Source of the DNA: Planctomycetota bacterium
GTDB lineage: Bacteria; Planctomycetota; UBA1135; GCA-002686595
DNA length: 18,348 nt
Assembly (NCBI GenBank): GCA_029259675.1
Contig: JAJDES010000243.1
Span: 1-18,348, forward strand
Direction: 5' to 3'
Below, in pieces: positions 1 through 7,436 of this stretch; within the stretch, counting starts at the first letter, position 1, and each line of letters starts with the position of its first letter. Both the position numbers and the translations under genes were made by a program. The notes beneath the pieces were generated by a model. The model was given only the letters and a program-made list of their open reading frames with translations, ran no database searches and was not told the DNA's origin.

Positions 1-571
1 GGCCCGCGCCATCGAGCGCAAAAGCCGCCGCGCCGGTGCGGCCCCATTCCCAGGGCCAGGCGAGCATTACGAAGTTGCTGTCGCGAAGTTGGTCGTGGGG
101 GGAGTTTCCGAGCCACCGAAACAGGTATCCGTGGGATCGCAGCTGATGCCCGTCGCCAAGGGCCTCCATGTCCGGCAAGCGGTGGAGAATTTCGGGCCGC
201 AGCTGCAGCAAAGTGCCCAAATCACCGGGGGCGTAGGTCGGGTCCAATTCGAGCGGTTGTTGGTCTGCGAAACCGGCCTCGATCGGCTTGGCTCGGTTTT
301 CCGACTTGGATTCCGCCGACGCTTCTTGGCCCTGGGCCGCGGACGATGCGCGCGAGCTCTCCTGGCGCAATTCGGTTGTATGAGCTCTTCCAAGAATGCG
401 CAAAACGAGCAGAGCATCGCGCTCGTTTTGCTTTTTGGCGAAGTACTCGAGGCTGGGCACCGAGATCAGAACAACCACGATGGCGATGGCCACCAAGGAA
501 AGCACGGACATGGTGTCGAAGCGCGACTTGCGCCCGGATTTGGTCTGCTTGCTTTCGATCGAATTCGCCAT
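1..571 (-). CDS. Pilin-like single-pass membrane protein, 3' end cut by window edge
   Basis: The reading frame starts at ATG 571 and stays open to the left edge, giving at least 190 residues. The N-terminus is polar and basic (about residues 1-20). One hydrophobic helix follows at about 22-40 (VLSLVAIAIVVVLISVP), then a charged amphipathic stretch (LEYFAKKQNERDALLVLRIL). A Ser/Glu/Ala-rich linker lies at about 70-95, and a C-terminal domain ends near the edge with FVMLAWPWEWGRTGAAAFAL. A hydrophobic helix running into a charged helix, followed by an 'A-W-P...G-x-T-G...F-x-x-D-G' segment, resembles type II secretion or type IV pilin-like proteins. The usual prepilin peptidase site and the Glu at mature position 5 are absent, so this is only a fold-level suggestion. 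No good Shine-Dalgarno precedes the ATG. The gene is divergent from the CCA-adding enzyme gene. A plain membrane-anchored protein of unknown function is the alternative. Confidence 0.7.
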   Translation of the reverse strand, partial: MANSIESKQTKSGRKSRFDTMSVLSLVAIAIVVVLISVPSLEYFAKKQNERDALLVLRILGRAHTTELRQESSRASSAAQGQEASAESKSENRAKPIEAGFADQQPLELDPTYAPGDLGTLLQLRPEILHRLPDMEALGDGHQLRSHGYLFRWLGNSPHDQLRDSNFVMLAWPWEWGRTGAAAFALDGAG

Positions 572-730
572 GTGCGTGACGGCAATCTTTGGATGTGAGT
601 GAGTCGAAAAGCGAACAGCCCCTCGGCTGCCGGCGCAGGCATTGCTACCCAGGGGCGGGCAGCGTGCGCCAATTAGCCGGCGGCCTGAGTGCATCCGATT
701 CTGCGCGTCCATTTGCTACGCTTCAAGGCA
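572..730. promoter_or_regulatory. Divergent intergenic region between the pilin-like gene and the CCA-adding enzyme gene
   Basis: This 159-bp spacer must hold the promoters of two divergent genes. I find no convincing -35/-10 pair on either strand. An alternative GTG start for the CCA-adding enzyme lies inside it at 689. Confidence 0.35.
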
Positions 731-2068
731 ATGGAAGCGAACTCAGGACTGCGAGCACAAAACTTGCCGAAGGATCTCTTCCTTGCGACAACGACTGTGG
801 CCCAAAGTTTGGTGGATCACGGCCATGTGGCTTACATCGTTGGGGGAGCGCTGCGCAATTTGGCTCTGTGCATGCCGGCGACGGATTTGGACATGGCAAC
901 CGATGCGACGCCCGCTGAGATTGAGACTATCTTTAAGCACACCAAGGCCGTCGGGCGTGCCTTTGGAACGGTGCTAGTCCGTGTGCTCGGTGTGGAACTA
1001 GAGCTGACCACCTTTCGGGAAGAAAGGGGCTATTCCGATCATCGCCATCCCACCCAAGTCGAGTTCGGGCATTCGCTCGAAGCTGATGCGAAACGTCGGG
1101 ACTTCACCTGCAATGCGCTTTACCTCAACCCCCTGAACAACGAACTGCACGATCCCACCCAAGGTGCGCAGGACTTGGAGCAGCGCCTGTTGCGCTGCGT
1201 GGGCGTCGCAGCGGAGCGCTTTCGAGAAGATGGTCTGCGGATCGTGCGAATGGCGCGATTCAGTGCGGCCTATGGCCTGGAGGTCGAGGCCGAAACTCTG
1301 GCCGCCTCCAGGTCGGAATTGGGTTCCCTGGCTGGAGTGAGCCCAGAGCGGGTTCGGGCGGAGTTGCACAAGATCTTTTGCTCTCCAAAGCCCGCTTGGG
1401 CTTGTCGAATGCTGTGCGAGGTCGGTGCCATGGCTCGCTTACTCCCCGATTGGCTCGACTGCAATCCCGATAAGTCCTTCGAGCTGCGCCGTTGGAACGC
1501 CATGGCGGAACTCAAGGCTCCCGTGCCGCTGGGTGTGGGGCTGGCAGTCTTGGCCTTCCCCCAAAATGACCAAGGTGAGTGGGACGCCTCCAAAGAGGAA
1601 GTAGCCGAGAAGATCCTGGAGGGCCTCAGGCTTTCCAAGGCCGAATTCGAAAGCGTGCGCACTATTTGGGAGTATTCGCAGCGGCTCAATCGGTTGCCAA
1701 GCCTCGAGCAATGGGCCGCAGGAGATCGCGCGGAGTGCATTCGAATGTTGCGCAATCGCAATTGGGGCAACGCGAGGAAGTTCACATCGGCCTGGTTGAC
1801 AGGCCTTGGCAAGCAACTTGCTCGAATACAGGAATTGACCGAATGGGGCGCAGGCTTGGGCCAGGAAGATTTATTCCCAGGGCCCTTCCTCGCCAGCGAT
1901 GACTTCCTCCGGGCGGGCCTACCCCGCGGTCCACTGTGGGGCATCGCCACGCGCGAGCTCGAGCAGCTCCAATTGGATCGGGTCCTCGACTCGCGCGAAG
2001 CCGCGCTTGAATGGCTAAGGCGACGCAGCGAGGAATGGATCGCGCCTGAAGACCGGGCGGGGGATTGA
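731..2068 (+). CDS. CCA tRNA nucleotidyltransferase / poly(A) polymerase family protein
   Basis: This is a class II nucleotidyltransferase of the CCA-adding/poly(A) polymerase family, which builds or repairs the tRNA 3' CCA end (or polyadenylates RNA) in the cytoplasm. Counting from ATG 731 (445 residues), the nucleotide-binding motif VGGALRN is at 37-43, the catalytic metal-binding DLD at 52-54, RRDFTCNA at 122-129, and RFREDGLRIVRMARF at about 163-177. The region VSPERVRAELHKIF onward matches the family's RNA-binding helical domain. Two motifs vary slightly: VGGALRN instead of the usual VGGAVRD, and Cys where RRDFT[IV]NA usually has Ile/Val. A GTG at 689 would add 14 residues. I prefer ATG 731 because 36 residues before VGG is already ample, although its AAGG sits too close for an ideal ribosome site. 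Sequence alone cannot separate CCA-adding from poly(A) activity. The stop lies 13 bp from the convergent prenyltransferase stop. Confidence 0.93.
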   Translation: MEANSGLRAQNLPKDLFLATTTVAQSLVDHGHVAYIVGGALRNLALCMPATDLDMATDATPAEIETIFKHTKAVGRAFGTVLVRVLGVELELTTFREERGYSDHRHPTQVEFGHSLEADAKRRDFTCNALYLNPLNNELHDPTQGAQDLEQRLLRCVGVAAERFREDGLRIVRMARFSAAYGLEVEAETLAASRSELGSLAGVSPERVRAELHKIFCSPKPAWACRMLCEVGAMARLLPDWLDCNPDKSFELRRWNAMAELKAPVPLGVGLAVLAFPQNDQGEWDASKEEVAEKILEGLRLSKAEFESVRTIWEYSQRLNRLPSLEQWAAGDRAECIRMLRNRNWGNARKFTSAWLTGLGKQLARIQELTEWGAGLGQEDLFPGPFLASDDFLRAGLPRGPLWGIATRELEQLQLDRVLDSREAALEWLRRRSEEWIAPEDRAGD

Positions 2069-2081
2069 TCGAGATTGCGTT

Positions 2082-3047
2082 CTAGGAGGGCGGAAACACC
2101 TTGCGCAGCGAAAAGCTGATGGGGAATCCCGCCAAGATGATGACGGCCACCCAAAGCCCGGCTGAACCGTTGGAATGTGCGGCTACTACTGCAGTGAAAA
2201 GGATCAAGCGCCGCAAAGCTGCACCCATGGCTGCTTGAACCAGGGGACGGGTCCACTCCTTCTGTGCGGCAAGTTGCACCAAGCCCCACGCCGCCCAAGC
2301 GGCCGGGAATACCGGCAACCAAGCCCTCCAACCCGAAACGCTGCCCTTCCACAGCAGGCCCTCCAGAGCTGCAATGGACCCGGCGAACAGCAATATCCAA
2401 GCCGCGCGGCGCAGCAGGCTGGAGGGTCTTTGGCCCAAGGGAGCCGAGTCCTCGCCATCCTCTAACCTGCCCAGTCGCGAGACCGTCCACACGTAAGCGG
2501 CATAGAGCGCACAGGCTGCGAGGGCGCGCCACTCGCCGCTGGCTTCAACCGCCATGGATCGTCCGAGCAGAATGCCGGCGCCCAGGTTCAAGGCCCTGCA
2601 GGTGGCCAGCATCCCCGGCCCAAGTCGCGGTCCGCGGGGACCCAGGTCATAGGCCGTTGCCGCCAGGGCCGCTAGACCCAGGGCTAGGGCGGCCAATGCG
2701 GCTGAGGCGGACGCGGGCTCTGAAACTTGGAGCGTTGCCAGGTAGCCCGCAAACCCGGCCACCAGCGGGCCCGACACAAGCAATCCGACGGAAACGAGTA
2801 CAGCCGTTCTTGAGGCGATGCGGCCCGAGGGCAAAGGGCGCTCGGGGCGAGTGATTTGGTCTTGGTGGCGATCCGCCCAATCATTGAGCCCGAGTCCCCC
2901 GTGGTAGACGGCAAGGGAGGCTGCGATCAATAGCCAAGGAGCCGCGCCGGACGGCCAAAATCCAGCACCGAGCACCATGCCGGCCGCGGCATCGGCCGCA
3001 GCGGAGGGCGCCAAAGACAGGCGCAACAATTGTCCCCAAGCTCGCAT
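2082..3047 (-). CDS. UbiA-family membrane prenyltransferase
   Basis: This is a polytopic membrane protein of about 321 residues with 8-9 hydrophobic segments. It carries the first UbiA motif NDWADRHQD (residues 55-63, pattern NDxxDxxxD), followed by RPERPLPSGRI (67-77), which together bind the prenyl diphosphate through Mg2+. The second Asp-rich motif is reduced: AYDLGPRGPRLG has one Asp (D134) and no DxxxD, followed by MLATCRALNLGAG, as in some UbiA relatives outside the quinone pathway. Family members attach a prenyl chain to an aromatic or other polar acceptor; the acceptor here is unknown. A GTG at 3056 would add three residues (MLG). ATG 3047 gives the typical start MRAWGQLLRL. Neither has a good Shine-Dalgarno. 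It lies 88 bp downstream of rseP on the same strand and may be co-transcribed with it. Confidence 0.88.
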   Translation of the reverse strand: MRAWGQLLRLSLAPSAAADAAAGMVLGAGFWPSGAAPWLLIAASLAVYHGGLGLNDWADRHQDQITRPERPLPSGRIASRTAVLVSVGLLVSGPLVAGFAGYLATLQVSEPASASAALAALALGLAALAATAYDLGPRGPRLGPGMLATCRALNLGAGILLGRSMAVEASGEWRALAACALYAAYVWTVSRLGRLEDGEDSAPLGQRPSSLLRRAAWILLFAGSIAALEGLLWKGSVSGWRAWLPVFPAAWAAWGLVQLAAQKEWTRPLVQAAMGAALRRLILFTAVVAAHSNGSAGLWVAVIILAGFPISFSLRKVFPPS

Positions 3048-3084
3048 GCCGAGCACTTTAGCGCCTGGACCTTCGCTTCCATCC

Positions 3085-3114
3085 CCGCAAGCTTGCGGAA
3101 GTTGCTCGGCCGAG
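3085..3114. repeat. Two adjacent perfect palindromes between rseP and the UbiA-family gene
   Basis: CCGCAAGCTTGCGG at 3085-3098 is a perfect 14-bp palindrome that can form a 5-bp stem with an AGCT loop. CTCGGCCGAG at 3105-3114 is a perfect 10-bp palindrome. Neither is followed by a T-tract, so a classical intrinsic terminator is unlikely. They could be transcript 3'-end structures of rseP or operator-like sites. Confidence 0.5.
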
Positions 3115-3135
3115 CCGGGGCGAGGCGGATTCGGC

Positions 3136-4989
3136 CTAGTTGAAGAAGGTCGAAGTCAGTCGCTGAATGTCGTTGTAAGTGACATAAACAAACAGCGAGA
3201 GAATCAGCACCAAACCGACCATTTGGGAGTAGCCCATGACTCGCTCGGAAACGGGCGAGCCCTTCAGCTTTTCGATCAGCAGGAAGAACAGATGTCCTCC
3301 GTCGAGAACCGGAATAGGCAGAACATTGAGGAAGGCCAGGTTGATGCTGAGCATGGCCAAGAAGAAGAAAAGTTTGGCCAAGCCCTCCTGCGCCCAACTG
3401 TACGAAACGGCGCCGATCGTGATGATGCCGCCGATGTTGTCGGAATCAACGCGCCTGAACAGCATGCCTTTGACCGTAGCCCAGGACTCGGCCATGAAAC
3501 GCCAAGAGCACGTCAAACCGACTTCGATGGCCTTGGGGAAGCTCGCGGCCTTGTAGATATGGCTGGCCGGTTTAATGCCGATCCCGTAGGACATGATCGG
3601 ACTGCGTTCGAGTGTGGTTTCCAACTCCATTTGGACCGGATTGCCGTCATCGATCATGCGCACAAAGGCAATGCTCGCCGGAATTTCCTGGCTGCCGGCC
3701 TGCTGCAATTGCCCGCGCACTTCTTTCCAGCTATCAACGGCAACACCGTTGATACTCTCGATGCGGTCTCCATTTTGCAATCCGGCGCGCTCTCCCGGGC
3801 GACCGTCAAAAACGACGATTTGCGTCGATTCAAGGTCTTCGGTGAGCGCCAAATCGGAAACCAAGTCCAGGGCACGCTCGCGTGTTCCAAGGGCGATGTC
3901 GCCAAGACGAATGGAACTTCCGTCGCGTTGCACAATGAATTCAGCTTGATCCAAGTTGCCCAGCAGGGCGCGCTCTAGATCTCCGCGGCTTTCAATTTGC
4001 GTTCCGGAGACGTTGAGCAAGCGGTCACCGGGGCGAATTCCCAAGCTATCGGTGTCGCCAGAATCGCGCACATCCACGACGTGGTTGCGACGCACCATGA
4101 TGCCCAAAACGGGCGGGCCGAGTTTGTCACTGGCTTCGGGTTCCAAGCGAATGGCCAGCGGCTCGCCCTCGCGCTCCAGCAGCAAATCGATGGGCTTGCC
4201 CTGCAGCATGGCCGCTTGGAATTGACGCCCGGGGGGCAATCCGGGAATGCCTCCATCGACTCCGAGCAACCGATCGTCGTTGCGAACTCCGGCTCGATCG
4301 GCGGCGGACCCCGCTTCGATGAAAACGCGATTTTCGGGATCCAGTCCCGGATTGACGCCAATCGTGTAAATGCCGCGCGCCGTGTCGAAGCGCGGTTCCA
4401 GCTGCAGCTTCTCGATGACTTTCGAACCCGGCCGCACGACTTGCATGACGGCCCCCTCCTCATCGCCCAATGCGATGCCGGAGACGATGTGGTTGAACTC
4501 GAATACTTCCTTGCCGTCCAGGCTCTTGACGATGGTGCCCGGCTCCACGCGCGCATGCCAGGCGGGTGAACCTGGAACGGCTTCGCCGAGCATCGGCTCG
4601 CGGAATGGAACGCCGACCGAGAACAGAATCGGAAACACGATCAAGGCGAAGATCACATTCATGATCACTCCGCCTGAAAAGATCAGGAAGCGCTGGCCGA
4701 CGGTCTTGCTGCGCAAGTCTCCGTCGCTCGAAGTGGCTTCGCCGTCTTCGGGACCCGCTTCGCCCGGCTCTTCGCCCAGCATCTTCACGAAGCCTCCGAG
4801 CGGGACGGCCGCCAATTGATATTGGGTTCCGCCTCTGCGCCAACGCAAAAGTGGGGGCCCGAAACCGAGGCTGAAAACCTCCACTTTCACGCCGCACCAG
4901 CGCGCAGCCAGGAAGTGTCCCAACTCGTGCACAAAAATCACGAGGCCGATGCCCAGGGCCACTTGCAGCAAAAGAAAGATACCGGTCAT
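3136..4989 (-). CDS. rseP: Site-2 intramembrane zinc metalloprotease RseP, extended PDZ region
   Basis: This is a membrane-embedded site-2 protease, a family that cuts transmembrane anti-sigma factors and remnant signal peptides. The zinc motif HELGH is at residues 21-25 in the first membrane helix. GFGP follows at 42-45, the second helix is at about 102-128, and the third metal ligand lies in NVLPIPVLDGGH (555-566, Asp563). A final hydrophobic helix is at about 589-605. The E. coli enzyme is about 450 residues with two PDZ domains; this one is 617. The central region shows four PDZ-like stretches, centred on VPGSPAWHARVEPGTIVKSL (about 138-157), EAGSAADRAGVRNDDRLLGV (225-244), GDTDSLGIRPGDRLLNVSG (311-329) and DGRPGERAGLQNGDRIESI (395-413). 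ATG 4989 places HELGH at the family's normal depth, but no Shine-Dalgarno is visible. The target is unknown. dxr lies upstream, as in many bacterial dxr-rseP clusters. Confidence 0.95.
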   Translation of the reverse strand: MTGIFLLLQVALGIGLVIFVHELGHFLAARWCGVKVEVFSLGFGPPLLRWRRGGTQYQLAAVPLGGFVKMLGEEPGEAGPEDGEATSSDGDLRSKTVGQRFLIFSGGVIMNVIFALIVFPILFSVGVPFREPMLGEAVPGSPAWHARVEPGTIVKSLDGKEVFEFNHIVSGIALGDEEGAVMQVVRPGSKVIEKLQLEPRFDTARGIYTIGVNPGLDPENRVFIEAGSAADRAGVRNDDRLLGVDGGIPGLPPGRQFQAAMLQGKPIDLLLEREGEPLAIRLEPEASDKLGPPVLGIMVRRNHVVDVRDSGDTDSLGIRPGDRLLNVSGTQIESRGDLERALLGNLDQAEFIVQRDGSSIRLGDIALGTRERALDLVSDLALTEDLESTQIVVFDGRPGERAGLQNGDRIESINGVAVDSWKEVRGQLQQAGSQEIPASIAFVRMIDDGNPVQMELETTLERSPIMSYGIGIKPASHIYKAASFPKAIEVGLTCSWRFMAESWATVKGMLFRRVDSDNIGGIITIGAVSYSWAQEGLAKLFFFLAMLSINLAFLNVLPIPVLDGGHLFFLLIEKLKGSPVSERVMGYSQMVGLVLILSLFVYVTYNDIQRLTSTFFN

Positions 4990-5351
4990 TCGAATGTGTC
5001 GAGGGTATGCCCACGGCGTTGCCCGAACCTGAGTCGGGACCGTGGGTTCGTGTAATTATGCGCCCTAAGTAGGTCGTGGTGGGGTCGTGCTGAGCTGGAA
5101 AGCCGCTGTGAGCGAATGATTTACGCTAATGGCCCTGGATGCCCCGGCCAGGGGGCGCTTGCGCGCGGACGTCAACCGGAGGTTGGGGGCTGGGCGGCGC
5201 GATAGGTGTTCGTGGTATTGCTGAAGCCGTGTAGGTAAATGCGGGCTGCTGCCGGTGGGGATGCAGCCGGCTGGCGAAACAGGCTAAGTCGAGTGATGAG
5301 CGCTATACGGTCGGAGCTGCGAAAGCGTTTCGAAATCCATGCCGGGGGGAG
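4990..5351. other. 362-bp non-coding gap between dxr and rseP
   Basis: I see no credible gene here. It holds small inverted repeats: CGAAA/TTTCG with a 3-nt loop at 5320-5332 (just past the dxr stop), GGCTGC/GCAGCC near 5244-5267, CCCTGG/CCAGGG at 5133-5153, and the stronger rseP leader hairpin at 5010-5046. None has a T-tract on the minus strand, so dxr and rseP may or may not share a transcript. Confidence 0.5.
5010..5046 (-). promoter_or_regulatory. Two-part hairpin in the rseP leader, with weak -10 candidate just upstream
   Basis: On the minus strand the arms CCCACGG (5046-5040) and CCGTGGG (5016-5010) pair perfectly. An inner pair CCCGA (5038-5034) with TCGGG (5026-5022) stacks within them. 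The structure ends 21 nt before the rseP ATG. A CATAAT hexamer (5060-5055, minus) lies immediately upstream and would put a transcript start near the hairpin, but no -35 match is seen 16-18 bp further up. The hairpin is directly visible; a regulatory role is inferred. Confidence 0.5.
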
Positions 5352-6518
5352 TCAGCCCGCCACCTCGCTGGCCAATCCCTCGATCGTCTCCGCCGCCAGA
5401 GTGCGACTATCGGAGTCGAGCTTCAGTAGCGCTTGTAGATCCTCGCCTCCGCGCGGCCTGCGGTCCAATACGCTTCGGTTGACGCGGCCGATGTCCTGAA
5501 ACCCGATCCGTCCCTCCAGAAAGGCCGCGACAGCAACCTCATCGGCCGCGTTGAGCGTGCAACCTGCGCTGCCGCCCTCTGCCACGGCTCGATAGCCCAA
5601 TTCAAGGCCGGGAAAGCGCTTTCGGTCGGGTTCTTCGAAGGTTAGGGAACTGAATAGTTTCAAATCGAAACCAGTCAGCTGACTCGGACCACGTTCGGGG
5701 TGGTAGAGGCAGAAGTGAATCGGACCGCGCATGTCTGGCGGCCCCATTTGTCCCATGACGCTGCCGTCGCAGAACTCGACCATTGAGTGCACGACCGATT
5801 GCCTGTGGACGACCACCTCGATCTGCTCGGTGGGAAGCTCAAAGAGGTGGTGCGTTTCGATGACCTCGAGAGCCTTGTTCATCAACGTGGCCGAATCGAT
5901 GCTGATGCGCGGCCCCATGTCCCAGTTGGGATGGGCCAGGGCCTCCGCTGGCGTCACATTCCCCAGCTGTTCCAGGCTGTGGTCGCGCAGGGGGCCGCCG
6001 CTGCTGGTCAATATGACGCGCCGAATGCGCCGCTTGTCTTCGCCGCGCAGGCATTGAAAGATTGCCGCGTGTTCGCTGTCCACGGGCAGGATGTTGGCCC
6101 CGCGCCTGCGGGCCAAATCCATCAGTAGCTCGCCTGCCACGACCAAGGATTCCTTGTTGGCCAATGCCAGGGTTTTGCCGCGTTCGCAGACTTCCATGGA
6201 AGGCTGCAAGCCGGCGGCACCGACGATGCCGTGCACCGCGACGTCGTAGTTGACGTTGCGACACAGTTCGAGCATCGCTTCCGGCCCGGAAACCAGGGCG
6301 ATTTCCGGAGCCAGATGGGGGCGAAGGGCCTGGGCCGCTTCTTCATCTACCAATCCCACCACTTCGGGTTTGAACTCCCGAGCTTGTTCCAAAATCGGCT
6401 TCCACGACGTGCGCGCGCCGAGAGCACGTACGCGAAAGTCCCCCGGCGCTTGACGAACAATGTCCAGGGTTTGAGTACCGATCGAGCCGGTACTGCCGAG
6501 CAGGATCAGAGTCTTCAT
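5352..6518 (-). CDS. dxr: 1-deoxy-D-xylulose 5-phosphate reductoisomerase
   Basis: This cytoplasmic enzyme converts 1-deoxy-D-xylulose 5-phosphate to 2-C-methyl-D-erythritol 4-phosphate with NADPH, the committed step of the MEP isoprenoid pathway. Its 388 residues match the family length. The NADPH loop GSTGSIG is at 8-14, ALANKES at 118-124, DSEH at 147-150 (Asp147 and Glu149 as metal ligands), SSGGP at 172-176 and MNKALEVIE at 213-221 (Glu218 the third metal ligand). GPPDMRGPI is at 259-267, and NAADEVAVAAFL at 323-334 leads into the C-terminal helical domain. All catalytic positions look intact. The ATG at 6518 puts GSTGSIG at the expected place, but no clear Shine-Dalgarno precedes it. 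The gene is divergent from the Nudix-purM block and lies upstream of rseP. Confidence 0.97.
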   Translation of the reverse strand: MKTLILLGSTGSIGTQTLDIVRQAPGDFRVRALGARTSWKPILEQAREFKPEVVGLVDEEAAQALRPHLAPEIALVSGPEAMLELCRNVNYDVAVHGIVGAAGLQPSMEVCERGKTLALANKESLVVAGELLMDLARRRGANILPVDSEHAAIFQCLRGEDKRRIRRVILTSSGGPLRDHSLEQLGNVTPAEALAHPNWDMGPRISIDSATLMNKALEVIETHHLFELPTEQIEVVVHRQSVVHSMVEFCDGSVMGQMGPPDMRGPIHFCLYHPERGPSQLTGFDLKLFSSLTFEEPDRKRFPGLELGYRAVAEGGSAGCTLNAADEVAVAAFLEGRIGFQDIGRVNRSVLDRRPRGGEDLQALLKLDSDSRTLAAETIEGLASEVAG

Positions 6519-6577
6519 GCAGGGTGCCCGCTAATTAGCATCGGAATTTCCATCAAACGGGCAGCGGTGGAGGGGAG

Positions 6578-6597
6578 CGGGCCGGATCGGGCCGGAT
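6578..6597. repeat. Perfect tandem 10-bp repeat (two copies of CGGGCCGGAT)
   Basis: CGGGCCGGAT occurs twice with no gap, at 6578-6587 and 6588-6597. A degenerate GGGGCCGGA follows shortly after. The 10-bp spacing equals about one helical turn, so a protein could bind both copies on the same DNA face. This role is inferred. Confidence 0.6.
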
Positions 6598-6732
6598 GGG
6601 CTGGCGGGGCCGGAGCCCGTTGCGGGAAAAGGTGTGGGAAACAACGTGGGAAGCGGCGATCGGTGCGCGGGCGAAGCCCGGGGAGCCGGCCCAAGTGCAT
6701 GTGGGTGCATCGATTGCGACGACCACTCGCCT

Positions 6733-6747
6733 TTCCTAGTGTAGGAA
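6733..6747. promoter_or_regulatory. Operator-like inverted repeat overlapping a weak -10
   Basis: TTCCTA and TAGGAA form a perfect 6-3-6 inverted repeat around GTG. It overlaps the candidate -10 TAGTGT that sits 17 bp after TTGCGA, and lies about 100 bp upstream of the Nudix start. The geometry suits a dimeric repressor site, but no matching regulator is in the window. Confidence 0.4.
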
Positions 6748-6845
6748 CCAAAGCTGCCGGTGGGAAACTGATCGGTATTGCATCCAACATCAACCACGGG
6801 GGCACGTGAATGCGCGCCACCTTTTAGAGTCCAGGGAGCTCGACC

Positions 6846-7352
6846 GTGTGGCACCAGCGAGCGAAGCATTGCCCACTGTGCGGAAGCACCCTGGCCCCAG
6901 CCCTGGTCGAAGGGCGAAAACGCCAGCGTTGCCCCGCCTGCCCCTTTGTGCTTTACGCGAATCCCGCTTCGGCTTCGGCCGCCGTGGTTGTGCGCGAGAA
7001 AGTCGAAGTGCTGCTCGTGCGGCGTGCTATCGAGCCCTTTAAGGGTAGTTGGGCACTTCCGGCGGGGTACCAGGAGATGGATGAGGACCCCGCGGCAGCG
7101 GCCGTGCGCGAAGTTCGCGAAGAAACCGGGCTGTCGGTGTCCGTGGAGCGGTTGATGGAATTGATCTATGTTCCGGACGACCCCCGCAAGCCGGCCAATG
7201 TGGCGGTCTTCGAGTGTCGACCTACCGGAGGTGTCCTCAAGGCCGGTTCCGATGCTCTGGAGGTCGGTTGGTTTCATCTGGAGCGCCTGCCCGAATTCAT
7301 GGGCTTCGACAACAACCGCGGGATCCTCGAGCGCCTGCGCAGCGGCGATTAG
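6846..7352 (+). CDS. Zinc-ribbon Nudix hydrolase
   Basis: This 168-residue protein has an N-terminal four-cysteine zinc ribbon (C9-x2-C12 and C29-x2-C32) followed by a Nudix domain. The Nudix box fits GX5EX7REUXEEXGU exactly: G74, E80, R88-E89, E92-E93, G95, L96. Family members hydrolyse nucleoside diphosphate-linked compounds with Mg2+; the substrate here cannot be named. The ribbon plus Nudix layout resembles NudC-type proteins, but the N-terminal domain and the SQPWPFPxS signature of NADH pyrophosphatase are absent. The start is GTG 6846, backed by an AGGGAG ribosome site 9-14 nt upstream. It lies 84 bp before purM on the same strand and may be in the same transcript. Confidence 0.92.
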   Translation: MWHQRAKHCPLCGSTLAPALVEGRKRQRCPACPFVLYANPASASAAVVVREKVEVLLVRRAIEPFKGSWALPAGYQEMDEDPAAAAVREVREETGLSVSVERLMELIYVPDDPRKPANVAVFECRPTGGVLKAGSDALEVGWFHLERLPEFMGFDNNRGILERLRSGD

Positions 7353-7407
7353 CTATCCTGGCCCGCACCGAGGCACACCAGGCAATGGTGGCGGCCCCAA
7401 TGACCCA

Positions 7408-7422
7408 GGGGACTGGATCCCC
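7408..7422 (+). promoter_or_regulatory. Small hairpin just upstream of the purM ribosome site
   Basis: GGGGA (7408-7412) and TCCCC (7418-7422) pair around a CTGGA loop, directly before the GGAG ribosome site at 7426-7429. It could modulate purM translation, but the stem is only 5 bp. Confidence 0.3.
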
Positions 7423-7436
7423 GATGGAGAATCCGC

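Larger units (their letters stand above)
6519..6845. promoter_or_regulatory. Divergent dxr / Nudix-purM intergenic region with repeats
   Basis: This 327-bp spacer separates two divergent transcription units and contains no credible gene. It holds a palindrome GCTAATTAGC (6530-6539) nested inside TGCCCG/CGGGCA arms (6525-6530 and 6558-6563), two head-to-tail 10-bp repeats (6578-6597), a CGGGC-GAA-GCCCG hairpin (6668-6680), paired GTGCAT repeats spaced 10 bp apart (6695-6700 and 6705-6710), and an inverted repeat at 6733-6747. A weak plus-strand promoter candidate is TTGCGA (6714-6719) with TAGTGT (6737-6742), 17 bp apart. Confidence 0.5.

Noticed and set aside
1270..2532. 420-residue minus-strand frame
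   Set aside because: It crosses the CCA-adding enzyme and prenyltransferase genes, both strongly supported, and its Arg/Ser-rich product looks like an out-of-frame translation.
2977..3978. 333-residue plus-strand frame
   Set aside because: Antisense to rseP, which is complete and has all its catalytic motifs. The plus-strand product has no recognisable domain or ribosome site.
6531..7277. 248-residue minus-strand frame
   Set aside because: It spans the divergent spacer and the Nudix gene, whose exact Nudix box and zinc ribbon prove the plus-strand reading.
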